Positions 40,784-50,900 of a stretch of 64,000 nt of DNA are shown here, one piece after another. Position 1 is the stretch's first letter; each line of letters begins with the position of its first letter. The stretch is from the NCBI RefSeq assembly GCF_002727125.1, contig NZ_NHOA01000113.1, positions 1-64,000 of the forward strand, read 5' to 3'. The notes under the pieces were generated by a model that saw only the letters and a list, made by a program, of their open reading frames with translations, was not told where the DNA came from and made no database searches. The DNA comes from Halorubrum persicum. Lineage in GTDB: Archaea; Halobacteriota; Halobacteria; Halobacteriales; Haloferacaceae. Position numbers and translations under genes: made by a program.

Positions 40784-41280
40784 GTGCATCGTCCCGGCCA
40801 CTACGGCGCGTCTCTTGCTGTCTATTCGCCAGTGGGGTTTGTCCTTACCGCCTTCGGTGCTAGTGAACTTGCGATTGTTGGTGGTGCTGACGTGGTGGAG
40901 GGGTCGATGCTTCCCGACTTGGATCAGCGTGTGCCATCTGTTCAATACCGCGGTCCGACGCACACCATCTGGTTCATGTTACTCGTTGCGTCCGCATTCG
41001 CTGTTACCGGCCTTGTCGTCGGTGTGAGCTCTACTGGGCTCATAGCCGGCGCCTTGCTTCCTCATTTGATGCCCTCGTTGGCGCTACCATGATCGGTGCA
41101 CATCTTCTCGCGGATGTGCTGACCCCGATGGGGATTCAGCCGTTCAAACCTCTTCGCAACGACAAGTACACGCTTGACATAGCGAAGGCCGCGAATCCGA
41201 TTGCCAACTACGCCCTTCTCGTTGCCGGTGGTGTGCTCGCCGGTGTTGCATTCATTTTTGGGAGTGTCCTCGCGACGTAG
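40784..41280 (+). pseudogene. Frameshifted YdjM/DUF457-family gene
   Basis: The first frame (MHRPGHYGASLAVYSPVGFV, then GSMLPDLDQRVPSVQYRGPT) stops at 41091. The second frame continues from about 41065 (FDALVGATMIGAHLLADVLT, PIANYALLVAGGVLAG) to 41280. Joined, they give the same order of motifs as the intact paralogue at 4696: HxG, PDLD, HT and HLLAD. One frameshift between 41050 and 41075 breaks it. The second part has its own ATG at 41089 but would lack the first metal site. Confidence 0.85.
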
Positions 41281-41920
41281 TGGCTCTCGGTCATGGTCAA
41301 TTCACTGTTCGCTACCTCGGATTGAACAGACAATCCGAATGCAGGTAGGTGATTGTTTAGTGGCGTTCTATTGCTATTCTCAGCAAAGGTTCAGTTGTTC
41401 CGGCTAAGACTAATGGTAGCCAATTCAGAGGGAACTTCGGAAACACTGAGCATGAATGTTTGAATTAACACAGCAACCACCCTTACAGTTTTAAAAGACG
41501 GGATTGTACAGTATGGTATGAGAAGGCCCAGTCAAGTCCAAGCGATCTCTATTGGACTAACTTATGATACATCAGATATGTCCAGTATCTGCCCTGTGTC
41601 CAGCCAACCCAGAGACGGCCAAATCCCGCAAGATTTGGCCGTCATCGGTCATAAAAGGGAGACCTGATACTCAGAGTAGCTGTACAAACAACACCACGCT
41701 CCGGTCGAACCTGCGAATTGTCCGACGTGGGAACCAGACTAGACATCTCGAATCAACTGGATTCGGTGATACCCCGAGTTGCAACTGTGGATCACACTGT
41801 AGTGGGCTTGTTTTGGCTCTGTGGCCGATTCCTAATCATTGGGTGACAAATAGTGGTGACTGTACGAGGACTACTTCACAAGCTCTAGCAGTAATCTCGG
41901 CTGGCGGAGGGGGTGTGTAA
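41281..41920. other. Leader region of the giant gene with a strong hairpin
   Basis: 640 bp without a gene. A perfect 12-bp stem (GACGGCCAAATC, loop CCGCAA, GATTTGGCCGTC) lies at 41614-41643. It may be a terminator of the upstream genes or a regulatory element. GGAGGGGG at 41906-41913 is a good ribosome-binding site for the gene at 41921. Confidence 0.65.
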
Positions 41921-44900
41921 ATGCTACACCCATTCAACTACTTTAACGACCACACACTCCCAGACTGGCTCAAAGGCCCTCGCCACCACCAACTCGGTGC
42001 CCGGGAACCAGACGCACCGCAAATCAACCAAGTCCTCGTCGACACAATCAACGAGGCCGCCGAGGGTTACGCCGGCAGCCTCAATCGGGTCCGGCCCCAC
42101 AAGGAAGAAGACGGTCTCAAATACGCCGAGGAACTCATCGCCGGGTTCCACAACGAGAGCGTCTCACACTCCAAGCTCGCCCAGCGGTTCAACCTCGCCG
42201 AGCAGCCCAAGAAGTTCTCCTTTGAGATGGTCCTGACCGACGAGACGGTCAAGTTCCACTGGGGACTCCCTGATAGTATCCACCAGCGGGAGTTCCGCCA
42301 GCAAGTCTCCGGGCTCTACCCCAACTCCGAGATCAAGCCTGTCGACAACCCCTTCCCCGAGATCGAACCCGGCATGTACCTCGCTGGAGGGAAACTCGAA
42401 CTCGAACAGCACAAGTACCGGCCACTCCGCGGGACGAGTGGGCCAGACGCCTTCGAGACGGATCCACTCCGCAGCACCCTGAGTGAGCTCGTCGGCTACA
42501 GCAACGAGGTCGCGATTGTCCAGTTCGTGTTCACGCCGGCAGGCCCCAACTGGACTGAAGGACACATGCCCCACGAATGGAGCGCCGACCAGATCAACGA
42601 TGGGTTGACCTACGGCCGCGTCAACGGGAGTTACTGGAACCCACGGCTTGACGACCCATCCGCCAAAGATCTCCGGGCCGCCGAGGAAGTCCTCAATCAG
42701 GAGGGCAAGCAGGCGTACTACCTCAACATTCGCTTCCTCGTGTTCGCCTCGTCACCGGATATCGCGAAACACCACGCCCACGGCATCGGGAGCGTCTTCT
42801 CCTCGCAGTACCACAACGAGGAGACCGGCCAGACGCTCCTGCCGCTCGCATTCAAAGAGCAAGGCGTCAAGGAACTCGCCCGGCGGACGGCCGCCCGCGA
42901 GTTCTCCTACGACCAGACCTCACTCAACGTCTCCGAGCTCGCCGGCCTCGCACACCTCCCCGGCGAGGAGGTGAACATGACGAACGTCGACTGGACGCGG
43001 AAAGGCGTCGGCAACCGCCCACCCGCACAGGCAAACCGCACGACCAAACCACCCGACATGCGGGTGAATCGTGACCTGTCGGAAATTGGCGGCGAGGCCT
43101 CGGCGATGGCGTCACTCTCAGGCGACCACACTGAGGAGACCGACACCGTCGGTACTGACGCCCCCGAAGAGGAAGACAACATCTTCATGAAGGGACTCGG
43201 CACCGTTCTCCGCTTCTTCTTCGACGACACCACCGATAGCGACGACGGCGACGACGGGCCCACAAAAACCGTTGATGTCGATTCATCCCCTGAGAAACAG
43301 GAGGCATTCAACGAGCTGTATCGTCAGTTCATCCACGGGGAAGTGACCCGTGAGAAGATCAAATCCCAGTTCAACGACAACGTCGCCGACAACCTCATCC
43401 GGAAGTTCCAGAACCGCCGGGCCGACGAACTCGGGATCGACCTCGAAGAATATGACGCTCGCGACGACGTCTTCAGCGCACCCGGAGCCCGCACCACCCC
43501 TGACGAGGAGGAGACACCCGCCACGGACGCCGACGAGTCCGACACAGGATCTTCAACCAAGTCCCAAACACCAAGTGGGCCAGATATCCCACCCGAGGAT
43601 GCCGAGGGCGTCACCGATCTCCCGGCCACGCCCGACGACGACCTGCCGGAGACGACTGACGACTCGACGGGCCCGCCAAGCCCGTACACACGCGGTCGCG
43701 AGAACCCCGCCCACCACAGTCACTACACCTACGACCAGTCCGACACCGACGTGCAACTTCGCCGGGAGCCCGGCCTCCAGCGGTACTTCCCATTCGAGCT
43801 CACGGCGACCGCCAGCGGGAAGGGACGCGCCCAAGAAGGAGACATCTTCGCCGGGTTCGACGTTCGCGACCGACTCGTCCACTCGCACACGCATCACCCG
43901 GACGAACCCATCTGGCTCGGCTACGACAACAACCCGATGGACGGCATCCGCGAAATCGGCCTCGAACCGTTCTCGTGGTTCCGGCACATGACGATCTTCG
44001 GGTCGACTGGCAAGGGCAAGTCCACCACCCTGAACATGATGATGAACCAGATCGCCCGGAAGGACTACGGGTTCGTGTTTATCGACCCGAAGGGCGACAC
44101 CGTCGACGACCTCATCACACAGTTGCCCGAGGAGCGGATGGACGACATCGTGTGGATCGAACCGGGGAGTGAGACATACGACCAAGTCGCAGGCATCAAC
44201 TTCCTCGAACCGGGCGAGTGTGAGACCCAAATCGAGTTCGACCGGGAAGTCGAGTCCATCATCAACGACCTCCGGGCAGTCCTGCGTGGGGGTGAATACT
44301 GGGGACCGAAGATGGAGGGAATCACCTCCAATGTCGCCCGGGCGATGATCCGGTCGCGACGCAAGTTCACGCTCGTGGACATGTACTACGTACTGGCCGA
44401 CAACGAGAGCCGCGCGAAGTTCTCAAATGTGGTCAGCCAAGAAGGGATGAGCTTCATCCACGAGTACACCACGAAAATCGCAGAGATGGATGTAGAGGAG
44501 ATAGACCCGGTTCTCCGGCGGATTCAGGACTGGGTCGAGGATCCGATTTCCCGCGGGATCGTGGCTCATCGCGATGGGACAATCAACATCTCCCACGCCG
44601 TTGAGGAAGGGAAGATCATCCTCGTGCGGAATACGGTGCGGTCCGACGAGATCCGGAAGGTTGTCTCGACGGGCATCATGCGCCGGGTGTGGTCGACCAT
44701 CCGAAAGCGCGAGAAGGTTGAGGAAGCTGACCGGGAGCCCTTCTTCGCGATCATGGACGAGTTCGACGACATCGCCTCCGAGAACATGGCGCTCGACAAG
44801 ATGCTCTCGAAGGCCCGCTCCGGGAAAATGGGCGTCATCACCTGTCTCCAGAACCCCTCGCAGGTGCGCGACATTGCGCCACAGACGCTCAAGCAGATGT

Positions 44901-47900
44901 TCGGGAATTCGGACACGCTGTTGAGCTTCGGTGTGACGGAGGTGGATGATGCTCGGATTATCGCCGAGCGGTTCGACGACGACTCGATCGACTCGGGGAC
45001 GCTCATGTCGCTGCCGGCGTACACGGCGCTCACGACGATCTCCACGATGGACGAGGACGGGCCGATGCGGTCGGACCCGCTTGCACCGGACACATTCGCG
45101 CCGTACCCGGCACGACGGACGCCCGAAGAGGCCGAAGAGATCATCGGCGAGAACCTCAAAGAGTACGGCGTCGACGCGCTCGAACAGAATCTCGAGGAGT
45201 CCGAGCACGCGTTGATGCATCTCGGCGGGGACAACGACCTGTCGAAGTGCTTCCTCGAAGCCGTGTGGTCGAAACAGATCCGCGAGAACGCTCTCGACGC
45301 GCTGCCCGGCGAGTACGAGACACTCGAGCCGGCACCGGCGCTCAACATCAACCCACCGGAGATGCAGGACGACGAGACGCTCACCGTTACCGTCGAGGAG
45401 GCGAACGAAGGCTTCCACCGGCGGACGTCGACACACTTCGAGGAGCTCCCCGATGGCGTACTGGTCGACCGGGAGTTCGTCAAGATAGTCGATGAAGAGG
45501 CTGAAGAAGAAGCCGACAACATCCGGGGGACCGGCGGGACGCCCGCGGGGCAAGTCCGGATCAACGACCCGAAGACAGAGCTGTCGATCACCGACAAGGG
45601 CATCCGGTCGGTACTAGAGCAGGCCGAAGACGACTCGCGGAACCAGACGGAGAAACACAACGAAGTCCTCCGCCGGGCGTTCGTGATGCTGTCGGCGACC
45701 GGAATGGAGGTCAGCATCGTCCAGCAGGACAACAAACAGGAGCTCCCCGACGCCGTGGCGTACCCACCCATCGACACGACGGTCGACACGAAGCAGGCGT
45801 CACGGCTTCTTGAACAGTTCAAAGCCGACTACCCGATTGCCGCAGAGCTCTCTGACGGCGGTGTCATCGCGATCGAAGCGGAGACATCGACGTATAAAAA
45901 GCCGGCACACACGTTGCAGAATCTCGCCCGGGCTGCTCGGAGCGGCCAGCGGGCGATGTTCCTGACGCCAGAGATGGAGGCCAAAGACCGGACAGCACCC
46001 GTCGCCCGCGTCAATCACATCCTCACCGACCCGATGTTCATCCGCAAGCATCTCCGGATGCGCCCGAACGAGGACACAGAGGATGCGGGTGAGCTTTCGG
46101 AGCGCGACCCGATGCCGCTGTACTACAACAAGACGGACTACCTTGAGTTGGGGACACCCACTGACGGTGAGCGCAAGCACGCACTCATCGAGAAAGGGAA
46201 ACAGGCGGTCTGGATCCACACCCACGACGACCAGATCCAATTGTACGACGGCATGACCGACGGCGCAAAGAAGGGCGCACTCCGGATGGACGAAGGGTTC
46301 GGCTCGACGAACGCCTTCGACGTCTGGTGCCGCTTTGACGAGCACAACAATGAGTGGGTCGTCTACCCCGGTGGCGAAGTCCAACGCTACCCGACACTCG
46401 GTGATCTCTGCGAGGACTGGCAGCCCGTCTACGAACCGTTCGTCCCCGAACGCGAGTTCGAGGAGACACCCACAGAAGACGATTGGGACATTGTCCAGAC
46501 GCCGCTCCCAGATTTCCTCTCGCCAGCAGACAAAGCCGACGACGAGGAGACTGACACCACCGGTGACGAGGAACCACCAGAGGATGACGCGGAGACAGCT
46601 CCTGATGGAACGTACACCAACATCGAGGAAGTACCAGAGGAGGCTGCACTTGACCAGCAGAACTCTGACCATGACGACGATGACACGGACATCGACTTAG
46701 ACCGCGCCGGGTTCACACGGGAGGCAGTTCCCATCCCCGACCGGGTTCTGCCGAGCAAACTTCCGAACAACACCGACAGCCACACCGGCGAATCCGTAAC
46801 CGGCGGCGAGCAGCACACAACCATCTCCTCGAAGGCGCTGGAGTCGATGGTCCCCGAGAAGCACATGCCGGTCTACCGGGCAATGGCTGCTCTCGACATC
46901 GGGGAGAACGCCCGTGACCCGGTCGGCATCCACGACGACGGCAATTCCTCGGGTGAGGGCGAGACACCGGCCACGGACGCGGCCGAGATGCCTGACGAGG
47001 AACCCGACCCAGACGTGGACACGACCGTGGATGAAGACGACCCGTTCGGCGTCGACGACGACAGCGCCGGGCCGGTCGGCATCCTCGAAGAAGACGACGA
47101 CAATAGCAAGGGCCCGATTGACGCCTTGACATTCACCTACGACGCAGCAATGAACAACCTGAGAACAAAGTACATCGCCAATAGCGACGAAATCGACGAG
47201 AATAGCTCACCCGACGATATCGAAATCGACTCCGAAGCAGTCACCGACAAATTCGGCGCGAAAGATCCCACCGACGCCGACTTCTGGCAAGACGTATGGG
47301 ACTCGGCGAACCTGAACCAGACCGAGGCCATCTTCCGGGAGAACCTGCCCGGTGCACTCCGGTACGGGCCCGGTGTCCGTGGTCCGCAGGCCGCCGACGC
47401 GATCAAGATCGGGATTGCGACGAACAAGCTCATGCCCGCCGGTGAGGATGCGCTCCGGCTGCCCGGACCGCGCGACTCTCCGCAAGATTACCTTACCGAC
47501 GAGGAGATCGCGGAGATGCAACGGCGGGACAGCTGGGTTCCCGTGTGGGACGCCCTCGGAACGGACCACGATGCCAACACCAATGTCTCGATGGCAGTAA
47601 TCGCGATTAAACGGGAGTACGACTTCAGAAACCCGATGGCACGGGCCGCGATCGGTGCAGGCGTCGATGCCGGCGTCATCAAAGAGGAAGGGAAGCAACT
47701 CGCACTCGGTGAGCGGACAGTCCCGGTGTTCTGGGATGAGCTACTGGACACCGCCGGGAACCAGCCGCATGACCCGCTCGCGGAGCAAGGCATGACCCTT
47801 GCCCTCTGGGATGCACACGACCTCTCTCAAGAACAGGCAGAAGCGACGATCGAGGCTGCCTGCGACCACGGCACAGTGTACCGCGACGACGAGACTGACC

Positions 47901-50900
47901 AGCTCAAGGTGAACACGCCACGCGACGAGAAAGGCCCCGAGATCGACCCTGTGGCCTTCGACCGGGATGCGTACCCGCCGAGCGAGGATGATGAGTCGGA
48001 CTCCGACTCCGGTGGCGACGGTTCTGGTGACGACGACTCCGATGACGACCCGGACGGTGGCGACACACCAACCGAGACAACTGACGAGGAATCTCCTGAG
48101 CAAACTTCTGAGGAACCCACAGAGATTACTGATCAGCAAACTCCTGAGCAAATTGGAGAGAATACCGACGACCAACCCGGCGCACAGAGCGACGCCGACG
48201 AAACGCGCCGCGTGGGACAGACCGCGGCCGGCGAGCCCCGTGCGGAGCCCAACAGCACGCTCGTCGACGCCGACCCGGAAGACCTCCGCTTGAGCCCCAC
48301 GCCGGACCTCGGCGCGGTCCAAGCCTGCCTCGAAGAGGCGGCCCGCTTCTTCCACAGCCAGTTGGACACGACGATCGACAACAACGTCACGTGGAACGAG
48401 GAACAGGCGTTCGAAGCGGGCTACCGGAAGCCCGAGACCCCGCGGGAATACTTCACCGCGCTCGACGAGCCCGACCCCGCCTACCCCGTCGAGCAAGATC
48501 CCGAGGCGGCCGACGCGATGCCGCCGAACGAGGACGCACAGACCTCCGGCATCCAGTCCACGGAGGATGCGGCAGACAACACGGGGGAGCCCGAGGACTT
48601 CGCGGCAGACGGACAGGCCTACCAGTACCTCGGTGCCGACCACCGGGGGTGGAGCGATGAGCTCGTCGCCGACAAACAACTTGGGTGGGCTCCCTCCTTC
48701 GGGAAGGAACTCTTCTTCCATCTCGAAAGCAAGGGGTTCAGTCACCACACGATGGTCGCGACGGGCCTCTTCACCAAGCCCACCGACGCCTACGGCGAGA
48801 ACGACGAGGGTGAGGGGTACGTCGACTACACCACGCTCGATGATCCCGACAACCCGAACGACCTCTCGTGTCTCTTCCGGGGGCGGTACATCTTCCCGTA
48901 CTACGACGAGGACGGCAAGGTGGCGTTCTTCATCGGGCGGCGGCCGGACTTCGACACTCAATACGGCACCCACACCGACGACTTCACGGAGGGGAAGTAC
49001 GCCAAGCTCGCGACGACGAAGAACTACACCATCGCCGACGAGCCGATCTACGGCCGTGAGACCATCGTCGAGGGCGAACCCCTCGCGATTACCGAGGGAA
49101 TGGCCGACGCGATCACGGCCCACGCACATGGCATCCCGTGCATCTCGCCGGTGACGAAGTCGTTCAAGATGAAACACCGTGACGTGCTCGCCGACATCAT
49201 CAAGCGCCGGGAGATCCCCGACGTGTACTTCCTCCAAGACTCTGACCCGCCAAAGCGGGTGGTCCTTGCGGAGGAAGACCGCGACCACGACGAGCGCCGG
49301 TGTGAACGCGACATGGCCCTGCGTGAGTTGTTCTGTACGGGCGCGTTCCCCGGCGACGAGATGTTCACCCAGAAGCTGGTTGTCGAAGCCGCTCGCGACG
49401 GGACGCTCCAAGACAAACTCGACGATCAGGAGCTCCGTGTCGGGCCGCCCGCTGACGCCGACGTCGACGCCGACGAGACGACGCCAGTGACAGCAGAGGA
49501 AGTCCCCGTTCACCTGTTGGAGACACAGGGAGAATTCCGGTCGAAAGGCCCCATCAGCGAAGTGATCGAACTCCACCAGCACGGGCCGGGCGTCGACAGC
49601 GCGGTCAACATGGGCCGGGTACTCGACACCCACACGCCCTCGCCGGACGATACCTTCACGGGAAGCGTCCGGGCGTCGGCCGAAGTGTACCGTGAGGAAG
49701 TCCTCAATGGGGACGCCGATCTCGTCGAGGACAACGACGAGCTCTATGAGACCGTCGCGGCTCGGCTCGGAGCCATCGACGTAGAGACCGAGACGGATGA
49801 GACCGCACAGAGCGCCGATGCAGACGGGCAGACAGAGCTTGTGCCCGACGACGAGCCCGAGTACACGGACTACGGTGGGACGAACGTGTGGCTCCTTGAG
49901 CTGCCGCAGTTCGGCGATGAGAAACGCGACCTCGACGACTTCCTCCAAGAGGGCTGGCTCGCCTTGACACCGCCCGCCGACTGGGCGCTGCGCCTGTCGC
50001 TGGGGAACACGCCGGTCCCGCCTGACGATGTGACGGCGAACCTCGATCCGGCCCCGGCATGGATGCAGACGCTCGCCGATCGGGCGGACCCAGTTGGAGA
50101 ATATCCGACCGGAATGGCCCCCGATTCACTCGGGTTCCCGACGGCCAATGACCTCCCCCAAACGGTGGGGACGATCACCGTCGATGGGGCCGCCGCAGAC
50201 CTCCCGATTTACGACCCATATATCATCCCGTCTGACCCCGACGCAGACCGGGATGAAATGGCGGCGACTCACCGGTGGCCTGTGGGTGATTTCGATGCGC
50301 TTCGCTCAGAGGGGAAGATGGCCGAGCCGATGCCCCAAGCACCCGGGGTCTACCCACCCCTCTCATTGTTCGGATTCATCCCCACGATCCACCCGTCACA
50401 GCACCCCGCTGCGAAAGGCTCCATCGGGGGGCTGGTGAACGACGCCAACGACTCGATGGACGTCGACCCACAGGAGATCGAAGCCCGGGTCGAAGAGGGT
50501 GACTATCGCGAGCTCACAGGGAGCCATAACCCCCTCTGGACACTCGACCTGCGCGACCTTGGACTCACGCCCGGCTCCCGTGGGAAAAACCCCTTCGGAC
50601 ACTTCGGTGAATCGGAGAATTACTTCGTCGTGATCGACGACGAAACCGCCTACTGTCACAAGCGGAATGCCCTCTATAACTTCCAGCATTTCGCGCTGTG
50701 TGACATGGGGAAGCGCGACCCCAAATATTCGGCAAGTGGTCAGACTCTCGATGATTTGGAATACCTCCATCTCTGGACCTACGCTCGCCAGAACAACCTC
50801 GTCCCAGAGCACACGCCCATCCCCCTCAAGGGGGTTGTTGGCTACGCGATCGAGCATGATTTTTGCGAGCCCGACGACCTCGAACAATTCGACGGTTCGA

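Noticed and set aside
44423-45822. Long minus-strand frames opposite the ATPase motor
   Set aside because: They lie opposite the Walker B region and are explained by codon bias of the real gene.
47741-49948. A 735-codon minus-strand frame inside the giant gene
   Set aside because: GC-rich coding DNA often gives long antisense frames; the plus strand has intact TOPRIM and linker sequences here, and the antisense product has no motif.
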